Shown here: one piece after another, positions 17,568 to 25,709 of the stretch | Position numbering within the stretch: position 1 is the first letter of the stretch | How the letters are laid out: each line of letters starts with the position of its first letter | Origin: an uncultured Desulfuromonadales bacterium | Lineage (GTDB): Bacteria; Desulfobacterota; Desulfuromonadia; Desulfuromonadales; Geopsychrobacteraceae | Reading direction: 5' to 3' | Length of the DNA stretch: 45,825 bases | Assembly (NCBI GenBank): GCA_945787335.1 | Contig: CALZHR010000060.1 | Coordinates: forward strand, 1-45,825 | Made by a program: the position numbers and the translations under genes | Notes under the pieces: model-generated | The model's database searches: none | Seen by the model: only the letters and a program-made list of their open reading frames with translations | Told to the model about the DNA's origin: nothing

Positions 17568-19067
17568 TCACTTCACGTCTCCCCGCAGATATTCGATCAG
17601 TGCCCGCACGCCGAAACCGGTCCCGCCTTTCGGCTGGCCGGGCTTGCCTTTCTCGTCCCAGGCCATGCCGGCGATATCGAGATGCGCCCAGGTGTAGTCA
17701 TCGACAAACTGCTGCAGGAAAGCCGCGGCGGTGATGGTTCCGGCCGGCCGGCCACCGGTATTCTTCACATCGGCGAAATCGCTCTTGATCTGCGCGGCGT
17801 AGTCCTCCCAGAGCGGCAGCTGCCAGAGCCGTTCGCCGCTGCGCTCCCCGGCTTTGAGCAGCTGGCGGATCAGCCCGTCATGATTTCCCAGCACCGCCGC
17901 GGCATGATTCCCCAGGGCGATAATACAGGCACCGGTCAGGGTCGCCAGGTCGATGACCACCCGCGGCTGGTAGCGGCCGATGTAGCTCAGGGCATCGGCC
18001 AGGATCAGCCGCCCCTCGGCGTCGGTGTTGAGCACCTCGATGGTCTTGCCCGACAGCGAGGTGAGAATATCCCCGGGGCGGATGGCGGTGCCGGAGGGCA
18101 TGTTCTCCACCGCCGGCACCGCGGCGACCAGGTTGACCGGCAGCTGCAACCGGGCTGCGGCCAGCATGGTGCCGAGCACTGCGGCGCCGCCGGCCATATC
18201 CATCTTCATCTCGTCCATCTTTTCGGCTGGTTTTAAGGAAATGCCGCCGGCGTCGAACACCACCCCCTTGCCGACCAGGGCGATCGGCTTCTGCTCCCCG
18301 TTACCCCCCTGGTATTCGAGCAGGATCAGATACGGCTCCCGTTCGCTCCCCTGGGCCACCCCGAGCAGGGCACCGAAGCCCTGCTTTTCAAGCTGCGCAC
18401 GGCGCAGCAGCCGGCATTTGATGCCGACCTGCTCAGCCATCCTGACCGCCTCCATCGCCAGATATTCCGGTGATTTCAGGTTCCCCGGATCATTAACCAG
18501 GTCGCGGGCAAAGCAGACCCCGGCACAGATCGCCTCGGCGGCGGCAAGCCCGGACTGCGCTTCGGCAAGGCTCTCTTTGGCGCCGATCAGCAGGCCGACC
18601 TTGTCGAGCGCGAGCGGCCGCCCCGGCTTCTTCGTCTGGTAGCGATCATAACGGTAATCGGCCAGCAGCGCCCCCTCCGCCACCGCCTGGGCCCGTTCCG
18701 CCAGGCTGCTCTTCTTCACCGCCACCAGCGCCAGGCCGAGCAGAAAGCTGCCCAGCTGCCGCTCCGCCAGCTGCCGGGCCGCGCTGCTGGCCGCCTGGCG
18801 CAGACTCGCCAGCGACAACGCCGGTTCCTTGCCGAGGCCAATCAGCAGGACGCGCTCTGCGGCGGCCCCCTTGCCGGCATAGAGCAGTAAGGAGTCCCCT
18901 TTAGAGCCGGTAAACTCCTTGCTGCGGGTCGCCTGACTGAAAGCCCCGCCGACCTGCTTGTCAAGCTGCTGCAACAGGGTGGTTTTCAGCTTCCCTTCGC
19001 TTACACCGAGAACCAGGCAGGGGGTTTTCTGCTTCAGCGGATCGCCTTTTTTCACGGTCAATTTCAT
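17568..19067 (-). CDS. pepA: Leucyl aminopeptidase (M17, PepA)
   Basis: Zinc/manganese-dependent cytosolic aminopeptidase that releases N-terminal residues, Leu preferred. The 499 residues fit the M17 family. The M17 signature is NTDAEGRLILADAL. Metal ligands and the catalytic Lys lie in LVGKGVVFDAGGISLKPAEKMDEMKMDMAGGAAV. The N-terminal half is the regulatory/hexamer domain; in E. coli PepA this domain also serves a DNA-binding role in recombination, which cannot be judged here. Start at 19067 after AAGGAG; the longer frame has no support. Confidence 0.95.
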   Translation of the reverse strand: MKLTVKKGDPLKQKTPCLVLGVSEGKLKTTLLQQLDKQVGGAFSQATRSKEFTGSKGDSLLLYAGKGAAAERVLLIGLGKEPALSLASLRQAASSAARQLAERQLGSFLLGLALVAVKKSSLAERAQAVAEGALLADYRYDRYQTKKPGRPLALDKVGLLIGAKESLAEAQSGLAAAEAICAGVCFARDLVNDPGNLKSPEYLAMEAVRMAEQVGIKCRLLRRAQLEKQGFGALLGVAQGSEREPYLILLEYQGGNGEQKPIALVGKGVVFDAGGISLKPAEKMDEMKMDMAGGAAVLGTMLAAARLQLPVNLVAAVPAVENMPSGTAIRPGDILTSLSGKTIEVLNTDAEGRLILADALSYIGRYQPRVVIDLATLTGACIIALGNHAAAVLGNHDGLIRQLLKAGERSGERLWQLPLWEDYAAQIKSDFADVKNTGGRPAGTITAAAFLQQFVDDYTWAHLDIAGMAWDEKGKPGQPKGGTGFGVRALIEYLRGDVK

Positions 19068-19274
19068 CCTAACTCCTTCTCCGTCAACCACCATGTGGCG
19101 GGCTTGAAATAAATTTATAACTTTCTGATATGACAATTTTTTTTGCCATATCAATAAATGATAGCAGCCTTCGGAGGTTTTTTTGACTTTTCCACTCCGG
19201 CCGTTAAAATAGATGCAGCTTTCTGGCTCTCAAACATCTTTTATCCCATGCGCTTCTCTCCAAGGAGGACTTTT

Positions 19275-20081
19275 ATGCGAGCACTTTTCACCAGCCTGCT
19301 GATATTTCTATTTCTGGCAGCCTGTGCACCAGTGGGGCAGCAAACGACAACCTACCTTGAGGGCAATGGGCAAAGCGGCCTGACCGGCACAGTCTCGCTG
19401 AAAAAGGATGGCCAGCCGCACAGCGGCGTCTACGTCAACGTCTACCCGAGCCACGCGCCCAACCTGCTCGGGCCCTCGACCTACATCTCCAGCCCGACCG
19501 GCGCCGACGGCAGCTACAGAATCGATGTTCCGCCCGGCTCCTACTATGTTGTCGCGCGCAAACGCACCTCGGGCCTGGCGACCGGCCCGCTCTCACCCGG
19601 AGACTATTTCTCTGAAGATGCGCGCATGCTGGTGGAGATCAAAGCCGACAAACTGGCCAAAGTCGACCTGCCGCTGGTGCAGATGACCGCGCCGATGTTC
19701 TTCAAGCAGGGCGGCGGGGCGACCGTCACCGACCGCGGCGTCACCGGCGTGCTGCTCGACACTGAGGGCAAACCTGTGGTCGGCGGTTTTGCCATCGCCT
19801 ACAAGGATAAAGATATCCAGCGGCTGCCCGACTACGCCTCGACTGTCACCAACGACAAGGGCGAATTCACCCTCTACCTGCCGGTCGGCGGCACCTATTA
19901 CCTGGCCGCCCGCCTGCACGCCTGGGACATGCCGCGCCCCGGCGAGCCTTACGGCAAATATGACGGCGAGGAATTGAAGCCGGTCAAGGTTCCGGGCGCG
20001 GGTTTCGTCAAAGGGATCACCATGGTGATGAAGCCGTTCACCGGCACCTACAAGGAAGGAATGAACAAGCGGCCGTACTGA
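19275..20081 (+). CDS. Lipoprotein with carboxypeptidase-regulatory-like domains
   Basis: A 268-residue secreted lipoprotein. The N-terminus MRALFTSLLIFLFLAAC is a lipoprotein signal with lipobox LAAC, so Cys17 should be acylated. The mature part has two beta-sandwich units of the carboxypeptidase-regulatory type. One is near 36-85 (GLTGTVSLKKDGQPHSGVYV...GSYRIDVPPGSYYVVARK). The other is near 155-220 (GVTGVLLDTEGKPVVGGFAIAY...GEFTLYLPVGGTYYLAAR). The start has AAGGAGG. Function unknown; it is probably an envelope structural or binding protein. It is a single-gene unit followed by its own terminator. Confidence 0.82.
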   Translation: MRALFTSLLIFLFLAACAPVGQQTTTYLEGNGQSGLTGTVSLKKDGQPHSGVYVNVYPSHAPNLLGPSTYISSPTGADGSYRIDVPPGSYYVVARKRTSGLATGPLSPGDYFSEDARMLVEIKADKLAKVDLPLVQMTAPMFFKQGGGATVTDRGVTGVLLDTEGKPVVGGFAIAYKDKDIQRLPDYASTVTNDKGEFTLYLPVGGTYYLAARLHAWDMPRPGEPYGKYDGEELKPVKVPGAGFVKGITMVMKPFTGTYKEGMNKRPY

Positions 20082-20105
20082 GGTTTCGCTGTTCCAGATG
20101 AATCA

Positions 20106-20139
20106 AAGCAGGGGTCGAGATTTCGGCCCCTGCTTTTTT
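20106..20139 (+). terminator. Intrinsic terminator of the lipoprotein gene
   Basis: Stem AAGCAGGGG...CCCCTGCTT followed by a run of T, 25 bases after the lipoprotein stop. The inner part (CGAGATTTCG) also pairs partly. Confidence 0.85.
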
Positions 20140-20151
20140 GTTGCGCTTTTC

Positions 20152-20178
20152 GCGGGCGCCCCACGGGGCGCCCCTACA
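20152..20178. repeat. GC palindrome, copy 1 of intergenic island
   Basis: A short GC-rich palindrome (GGGCGCCCC...GGGGCGCCC) ending CCTACA. A copy identical over 27 bases lies at 20323-20349, on the other side of an inverted-repeat element. Confidence 0.7.
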
Positions 20179-20198
20179 CATTTCCACCACCGGTGCCA

Positions 20199-20319
20199 GG
20201 GCTGATCAAAAGTGTCCAGATGCAAGGCGCCCGCAGTCTGAGGAGTGAGGCGTAGCGCGAGCTACGTCGCAGCGACGAAGACCAGGGCAACGCCGCAGAT
20301 GGGCGCTTTTCATCAACCC
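20199..20319. repeat. Inverted-terminal-repeat element, copy A
   Basis: A 121-base element. The left end GGGCTGATCAAAAGTG is the imperfect reverse complement of the right end CGCTTTTCATCAACCC. A central palindrome is CGTAGCGCGAGCTACG. Inner marks are GATGCAAGGCGC on the left and CAACGCCGCAG on the right. It carries no coding capacity and is too short for a transposase. It is either a miniature transposable element or a REP-like repeat. Confidence 0.7.
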
Positions 20320-20322
20320 CTC

Positions 20323-20349
20323 GCGGGCGCCCCACGGGGCGCCCCTACA
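20323..20349. repeat. GC palindrome, copy 2 of intergenic island
   Basis: A 27-base copy identical to 20152-20178. The two copies lie just outside inverted-repeat element A, so they alternate with the two larger elements. Confidence 0.7.
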
Positions 20350-20366
20350 ATATCTCGACGGTTCAA

Positions 20367-20489
20367 GGGCTGTGCAGAAGTGCTCGCATGCAAGGCTTTG
20401 TTCGGATCGACAACCGCAGGCGTAGCAGCGCTACGTCGAGGATTGGCGGGCTGGACATAACGCCGCAGGCGAGTGCTTATGCTCAGCCC
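20367..20489. repeat. Inverted-terminal-repeat element, copy B
   Basis: A 123-base relative of copy A. The ends GGGCTGTGCAGAAGTGCTCGC and GCGAGTGCTTATGCTCAGCCC are inverted complements with few mismatches. The central palindrome is CGTAGC-AGC-GCTACG. Shared inner marks are ATGCAAGGC and AACGCCGCAG. Its end nearly touches the stop of the gene at 20496. Confidence 0.7.
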
Positions 20490-20495
20490 CTCCCA

Positions 20496-21809
20496 CTAAA
20501 TACTGCTTGAGGTGAGTGATTCGTTGATGGCCCACTGCTTCATCCGCAGGGCGATCTGGCGGCGGATACGGGTGGGAATTTCGACGTGCAGGCAGAGCGC
20601 CCGGCTCTCCAGCTTGCAGGCCTCGATGCGCTGTTTGGCGTTGGCACCGGCGCTCGGCAGCCAGCGGATATTCTCTTTCGGCAGAAAGCTGCGTTCTTCT
20701 CCCGCCAGCATGCTGGAAACCTCTTCCCGCGGGTCGAAACCGCGCCCGATCAGCTGCAGGCCGCCGAGCAGCCCGAGGTGATAGGCCTGGTGGGAATCAG
20801 TACAGAACTGCACGTAAATCTCTTCGGAGAGTTCCCGCACCATGTTCAGGCCGCGCCGGAAGCGCTCATCGGGCAGCAGATGAAAGACATCGGCCCGCTG
20901 CTCAACCTGCCCCAGATCAGCAAACTGCGGATAGGGCGGCAAACCGCCCATGCCGACCAGCACCCGCTCATCCTCGGCATGGGTGCCGACATAGCCGTGC
21001 ACATCGACGATCAGTTCGGGCGGCGCACCGCCCAGCGCGTGGATATACCGGCAAAGCCCCTCTTCTTGCTTGTAGCAGTACGGGTGACCCCGCTCATCCA
21101 CATAGGGATAGATCACGTCGATATTGCTCGGATTGAGCGGCACGCCCCAGCGTTTCAGGTTCTGCAGGTTGCCGTCGGCCAGCGGCTCACGGCCGGAAAA
21201 GCCGAGATTGATCAGCGCCGCCCCGGCCTGTTGAAAGCGCAGAAAGTAAAGCGCCACTTCCAGGGTGTGGGGGTCGTAGGGTCCGTGGCTGACCGTCAGC
21301 AGCGGCAGCTTGGGGTCGCACTCGCCGCAGCGCAGCAGCAGCGCCCCGCCGGCCTCATCCGCCAGGTACTTACAGCGGAAGCCAGCTAACAGCCGGCTGC
21401 AATCCTGCCAGCCGCTGTCCCGGGTGGGCAGCTGGCCGAAAAAACGCTTGAGGACTTTTTCCCGCCAGGCCGGCACGAAACGGATGCAGCGATCGGGCAG
21501 CCGATAATAGATGTGGTAGTTGGGGACATCGAGATAGACGCGGATCTGCAGCTGCTTGAGCAGCTGGTGGTTGTAATTGTTCTGCGTGGTATGCAGCAGC
21601 CGTTCGGTCAGCTCCTCGAAGGGGGAGAAAAACGCTTCGCTCGGCAGCGGCTCGACCAGCTCCACCCGCTTCAGGCCGGCGTAGTCCTCGCGGGCGATCT
21701 CCACCTCCAGTCGATTGAGATGCCGCTTGAAGGGCGCCGCCTCATCGACCTGAAAGCGGTTGATGAACAGCGGTGATATGGTGGCCGGTGGCTTGTGGGG
21801 TTGAGTCAT
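20496..21809 (-). CDS. Unrecognised 437-residue protein beside mnmH
   Basis: I do not recognise this family. There is no signal peptide or membrane segment. Conserved-looking blocks are LLTVSHGPYDPHTLEVALYFL, LIVDVHGYVGTHAEDERVLVGMGG, YVQFCTDSHQAYHLGLLGGLQL and ALCLHVEIPTRIRRQIA. The SHG, DVHGY and HVEIP elements recall in spacing the metal and substrate sites of N-formylglutamate amidohydrolases and AstE-like enzymes, so a metal-dependent amidohydrolase is possible but weak. The start follows GAGGATC upstream of the ATG at 21809. It lies 64 bases downstream of mnmH on the same strand and is probably co-transcribed. Confidence 0.7.
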   Translation of the reverse strand: MTQPHKPPATISPLFINRFQVDEAAPFKRHLNRLEVEIAREDYAGLKRVELVEPLPSEAFFSPFEELTERLLHTTQNNYNHQLLKQLQIRVYLDVPNYHIYYRLPDRCIRFVPAWREKVLKRFFGQLPTRDSGWQDCSRLLAGFRCKYLADEAGGALLLRCGECDPKLPLLTVSHGPYDPHTLEVALYFLRFQQAGAALINLGFSGREPLADGNLQNLKRWGVPLNPSNIDVIYPYVDERGHPYCYKQEEGLCRYIHALGGAPPELIVDVHGYVGTHAEDERVLVGMGGLPPYPQFADLGQVEQRADVFHLLPDERFRRGLNMVRELSEEIYVQFCTDSHQAYHLGLLGGLQLIGRGFDPREEVSSMLAGEERSFLPKENIRWLPSAGANAKQRIEACKLESRALCLHVEIPTRIRRQIALRMKQWAINESLTSSSI

Positions 21810-21873
21810 CGCAGCAGATCCTCGTAAGTGCTTACAGGATACCGCTGCCTGCCGCTGGGAACAAGGGCGGGAA

Positions 21874-22926
21874 TTAAGTGTCCGCAGCCCCGGTGAGCCG
21901 GTCGAGGGCCCTGGCGACCCGCGCCACCCCCTCAACAAAGGGCTCCAGGCCGATCTCCAGCCGCTGCTCGGGCAGGGTGTGAAGATAGAGCGGATCGTAA
22001 TAACGGATCATCAGTTCGCGCACCAGGCTCTGCCAGTCTCCGGCCTCCAGCAAGTCGAGCAGCTCAGCAACCACCTGTTTGCCCAGGCGCTCTTTCAACG
22101 CCCGGATCGGCGCCTCGAACTGCTCGCGCAGCTGATCGAGTGCGGGATAATCTTCCAGGATGACCCGGGCGCGGGTCTCCAGCGAGGCGGTCAGCCAGAG
22201 GCTCGTCTGCTCTTGCATCGCCTGGTGAAAAAGTTTGGGGACCAGCAGCCGGCCAATGTGCAGACTCTCTCCTTCTGTCACCAGGTAGTTTGCCTCGCGC
22301 AGCTGATCGAGGCGGTCCCAGAGCAGGGCCTCGAAATATTTCTGCGCTGGCTGCGGCTGCAGGCCGAGGGCGCCGAAGGCGCTGCCACGATGGTTGGCCA
22401 GCCCTTCGAGATCGATGGTTGGATAACCCTGCTGCTCCAGAACCTGCAGCACCCGGGTCTTACCGACCCCGGTCAGGCCGCGCAGAACATAAATCGGCGG
22501 CCAATCTTTGGTTTCGAAACAGGCGCAGACATGCTTGCGGAACGCCTTGTGGCCGCCGACCAGCTGCCGCGCGGCGATTCCCGCCAGGTTGCAGAAGCTG
22601 GTCAGCGCCAGCGAGCGCATCCCGCCCCGCCAGCAGAACAGGATCACCGGCCCCGGATGCCCCTGCCGGGCGGCCTCGATCTGCTCGAGCAGCTGCGGAA
22701 TCTTCGGCGCGACCAGTTCGATGCCGACCTTGCGGGCGACGTTTTTCCCCTGCTGCCTGTAGAGCGTGCCGATCCGCGCCCGCTCTGCATCGCTGAACAG
22801 CGGCACATTGACCGCGCCGGGGATGCTGGTTTCGGCGAATTCGGCCGGGGTCCGCACATCGACCAGTAGCGTCCCCTTGCGGCGCAGTGCCAGAGCTTTA
22901 TCCAGTTCTATCGTCGCCTGAATCAA
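21874..22926 (-). CDS. mnmH: tRNA 2-selenouridine synthase
   Basis: Replaces sulfur with selenium at the 2-thiouridine wobble base (U34) of tRNA-Lys, -Glu and -Gln, through a geranylated intermediate, using selenophosphate from SelD. The 350 residues show an N-terminal rhodanese domain (LLVDVRTPAEFAETSIPGAVNVPL; active Cys in ILFCWRGGMRS) and a P-loop domain (YVLRGLTGVGKTRVL). The start codon is TTG at 22926-22924, preceded by AAGGA at normal spacing; no ATG fits. The pathway needs selD elsewhere in the genome. Two of its expected substrate tRNAs lie in this window at 13.8-14.05 kb. Confidence 0.94.
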   Translation of the reverse strand: MIQATIELDKALALRRKGTLLVDVRTPAEFAETSIPGAVNVPLFSDAERARIGTLYRQQGKNVARKVGIELVAPKIPQLLEQIEAARQGHPGPVILFCWRGGMRSLALTSFCNLAGIAARQLVGGHKAFRKHVCACFETKDWPPIYVLRGLTGVGKTRVLQVLEQQGYPTIDLEGLANHRGSAFGALGLQPQPAQKYFEALLWDRLDQLREANYLVTEGESLHIGRLLVPKLFHQAMQEQTSLWLTASLETRARVILEDYPALDQLREQFEAPIRALKERLGKQVVAELLDLLEAGDWQSLVRELMIRYYDPLYLHTLPEQRLEIGLEPFVEGVARVARALDRLTGAADT

Positions 22927-23010
22927 ATTATCTTCCTTAACAGTTTAAGTGTCGCAGAGGATGTTTCTACACTATCGTGCGCAGCAACACAACAAATGTA
23001 AAAATAACGG

Positions 23011-23039
23011 TTGACCTCCCCAGTCTTTTCCGTTAGTGT
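23011..23039 (+). promoter_or_regulatory. Promoter of the initiator tRNA
   Basis: TTGACC as -35, a 17-base spacer and TAGTGT as a weak -10, ending 13 bases before the tRNA. It is divergent from mnmH. Confidence 0.6.
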
Positions 23040-23052
23040 CGGCATCCGTTGT

Positions 23053-23129
<77 letters not shown>

Positions 23130-23137
23130 AACAAAAT

Positions 23138-23174
23138 CAAGGGTGATCACCTTCTGCGTGATCGCCCTTTTTTG
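23138..23174 (+). terminator. Intrinsic terminator of the initiator tRNA
   Basis: Stem AAGGGTGATCAC / GTGATCGCCCTT with one G-T pair, followed by a T-run, 9 bases after the tRNA. Confidence 0.85.
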
Positions 23175-23304
23175 TTGTCCGGCAACCGGTGCCTGCGACA
23201 TTCTGCAAATTTGCAAAACATATTTCAGTCTGATAATTTACACTAGATTCAAGGCCTTAATGAGCAAAAGCGAGGGAATTCATCTCCCGCAGGAGGTTGC
23301 AGAG

Positions 23305-24453
23305 ATGTCGAGCAAAGCGTTTATCGTCGAAGGGCGTTACCGCCAGGCCGCCGAACAGGGCAAGGCCGACGCGCAATATAATTACGGGCGCATGTGCGAA
23401 TCTGGCGACGGGGCAGCGCAGGACCATGCCGAGGCGGCCTCCTGGTACCGCAAGGCGGCCGAGCAGGGGCATGCCAACGCGCAGCTGGCGCTCGGCTATC
23501 TCTATGAACAGGGCAACGGCGTCGCGCAGAGCGATGCCGACGCGGTGCGCTGGTACCGGCAGGCGGCCAACCAGGGGGACGCCGATGCCCAGTACAACCT
23601 GGGGGTGATGCTCGCCTTCGGTCAGGGGATCGAACCGGATTATCAGGAAGCGCTGAGCTGGTGTCGGTTGGCGGCCGAGCAGGGGCACGTCGACGCGCAG
23701 TACTCCCTCGGCCTGATGTTCTCTAACGGCGAGGGGATCGAACAGAATTATCTGGAAGCGCTTCGCTGGTACCGCCTCGCCGCTCAACAGGGGAACGCCG
23801 ACGCGCAGTACAGCCTGGGGGTGATGTACGCCTTCGGCCAGGGGGTCGAGCGTGACCCGGTGCAGGCCTGCAAATGGTGCCGGCTGGCGGCCGAGCAGGG
23901 GCACGTCGACGCCCAGCACAACCTCGGCTTCATGTACGCCAAGGGGGAAGGGGTCGAAAGCGACGCCTTTGAAGCGATCAAATGGTACCGGCTGGCAGCC
24001 GAGCAGGGGGACGCCGACGCCCAGTACACCCTCGGCAGCATGTATATCAAGGGGGACAACATCCCGCAGGACTACACCGAAGCGCGCAAATGGTGGACCC
24101 TGGCGGCCGAGCAGGGCAACGCCGCGGCGCAGTACAACCTGGGGGTGATCTACGTGTTCGGCTACGGCGTCGAAAAAAACGATGCCGAGGCGGTCAAATG
24201 GTGGAGCAAGGCGGTCGAACAGGGCTACACCGACGCCCAGTACAATCTCGGCGGCATGTATGCCCTGGGGCGTGGGGTGCCGAAGGATTATGTCAAGGCA
24301 TTTGTCTGGCTCAGCCTGCCGGCCGACGAGGGGCATGAAGATGCGCAAAAGATGCTCAGGTCGCTGAAAAACAAAATGACCCCGGCGCAGATCGAAGATG
24401 CCCGGCGGGATGTGGAAAAAGTCTGCCGGCGGCTGGAAAAAAATATCGGCTAA
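23305..24453 (+). CDS. Sel1-repeat protein 1
   Basis: A 382-residue solenoid of about nine Sel1-like (TPR-related) 36-residue repeats. Each has a core like ADAQYNLGVMYAFGQGVE followed by EAxKWYRLAAEQG. The C-terminus (MTPAQIEDARRDVEKVCRRLEK) is the usual end of such proteins. I chose the ATG at 23305 because AGGAGGT lies at ideal distance; an ATG at 23260 has a weaker site. No signal peptide follows from this start, so it is probably cytoplasmic. Sel1 proteins act as scaffolds, often in signalling; the partner is unknown. It shares a terminator with the convergent cheV gene. Confidence 0.9.
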   Translation: MSSKAFIVEGRYRQAAEQGKADAQYNYGRMCESGDGAAQDHAEAASWYRKAAEQGHANAQLALGYLYEQGNGVAQSDADAVRWYRQAANQGDADAQYNLGVMLAFGQGIEPDYQEALSWCRLAAEQGHVDAQYSLGLMFSNGEGIEQNYLEALRWYRLAAQQGNADAQYSLGVMYAFGQGVERDPVQACKWCRLAAEQGHVDAQHNLGFMYAKGEGVESDAFEAIKWYRLAAEQGDADAQYTLGSMYIKGDNIPQDYTEARKWWTLAAEQGNAAAQYNLGVIYVFGYGVEKNDAEAVKWWSKAVEQGYTDAQYNLGGMYALGRGVPKDYVKAFVWLSLPADEGHEDAQKMLRSLKNKMTPAQIEDARRDVEKVCRRLEKNIG

Positions 24454-24456
24454 CGT

Positions 24457-24490
24457 CAAGGGCCGGCGATTTCTCGCCGGCCCTTAGTTT
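24457..24490. terminator. Bidirectional terminator between Sel1 gene 1 and cheV
   Basis: A GGGCCGGCGA / TCGCCGGCCC stem between convergent genes, with a short T-rich tail on the plus side. Confidence 0.7.
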
Positions 24491-24517
24491 ATCTGAAATG
24501 AACGTCGAACCGGCGCT

Positions 24518-25492
24518 TCAGGCCGCTTCAGCTCCGTCGATTTTCAACAAGCGATCGAGCATCTGCACCAGCCGAGGAATCTGCGGTTTGGTCGCATAGC
24601 CGTCAGCTCCGACCGAGTCGCACTTGTGCGCCATCTGGTCATTGATCAATGACGAAAAGAGCACCACGGGCACATCCTTGAGCACCGGATCCTCCTTCAA
24701 CCGCTTGCACAGTGTCAGCCCGTCCATCTTCGGCATCTCGATGTCGGTGATTAGCAGGTTCAGAAAGTCGCTGATCGGGCGCTTCTCCGCTTCAGCCTGG
24801 GCCTTTATTTTCAGGATCCCCTGGTAACAGTCTGCGCCGTTGATAAACATCTTTAGATTACTGTAGCTGGAGAGCCTGAGAACCTTCTCGATCCCGTCAC
24901 GGATCAACGCCGAGTCCTCCGCCAGCATCAGCCTCATCTCCTGCCGGGTGTGCGGAATTTTCTCCTGCATCTCGGCACTGTGCAGATCCGCTTCGTAGTC
25001 GAGGGCGGCCTCCGGGTCGAATTCGGACACGATATGTTCCAGGTCGATGATCAGAATTTCCCGCCCCTCGATGTTGATACTGCCGGTAAAGCGCGGCCGA
25101 TACTGATCAATAAAACTGGCCATCGGGTGGACATCGCCCCAGGAGACCCGGTGGATCTGATTGACCCCGTCGACCTTGAAACCATTGACCCGCTCGTTGA
25201 ACTCGCAGACCAGGACGACCCGGCGGACCTCACCTTCCGGTGATTTTTCCTTCTGCGCGATATGCTGCTTGAGGTCGATCAAGGGGATGGTCGCACCGCG
25301 AATCAGCAGAGTACCGAGCATGCCCGGATCACTGCCGGGAATCGAGGTCACCGCACCCGCCTCGAAGGGGATAATCTCCTTGAGCTTCTGCACGTTGATG
25401 CCGAAAGATTGTGTTCCGAGATAGAATTCGATGATCTCCATCTCGTTGGTTCCGGTTTCCAGAAGGATTTCCTGCTTGATCTGCTTAGTCAT
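24518..25492 (-). CDS. cheV: Chemotaxis coupling protein CheV
   Basis: A 324-residue fusion of a CheW-like coupling domain (about 18-160, MEIIEFYLGTQSFGINVQKLKEI...LLIRGATIPLIDL) with a receiver domain (about 185-315; phospho-acceptor Asp near 240 in LLITDIEMPKMDGL, switch Ser in VVLFSSL, Lys in ATKPQIP). CheV links chemoreceptors to CheA, and its phosphorylation is thought to tune adaptation. The start at 25492 follows AGGGG. No other che genes lie in the window. Both neighbours are Sel1-repeat genes. Confidence 0.93.
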   Translation of the reverse strand: MTKQIKQEILLETGTNEMEIIEFYLGTQSFGINVQKLKEIIPFEAGAVTSIPGSDPGMLGTLLIRGATIPLIDLKQHIAQKEKSPEGEVRRVVLVCEFNERVNGFKVDGVNQIHRVSWGDVHPMASFIDQYRPRFTGSINIEGREILIIDLEHIVSEFDPEAALDYEADLHSAEMQEKIPHTRQEMRLMLAEDSALIRDGIEKVLRLSSYSNLKMFINGADCYQGILKIKAQAEAEKRPISDFLNLLITDIEMPKMDGLTLCKRLKEDPVLKDVPVVLFSSLINDQMAHKCDSVGADGYATKPQIPRLVQMLDRLLKIDGAEAA

Positions 25493-25709
25493 CCTCGACC
25501 CCTTTTTAGGCAAATAGCGTTACCAGCCTAATATTTGACATCTTTAACCACATTTTGTCAATGAGCAAAACTAAAGAAATATGATTTTCTCTCTCGCTGC
25601 CAGCTTCGTTCTGTTGTAAGATATTATTTTTCGTTGCTGTTCGGTTAAGAAAAGATTGGAATCGATAGATGCCCGAATTGCCAGAAACCAGTTCACGGGG
25701 GGAGCAGTC

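Noticed and set aside
20199-20489. CRISPR array or insertion sequence in the repeat island
   Set aside because: The two 120-base units are not regular short repeats with unique spacers, and no transposase frame is present inside or beside them. They fit a non-coding repeat or a miniature element better.
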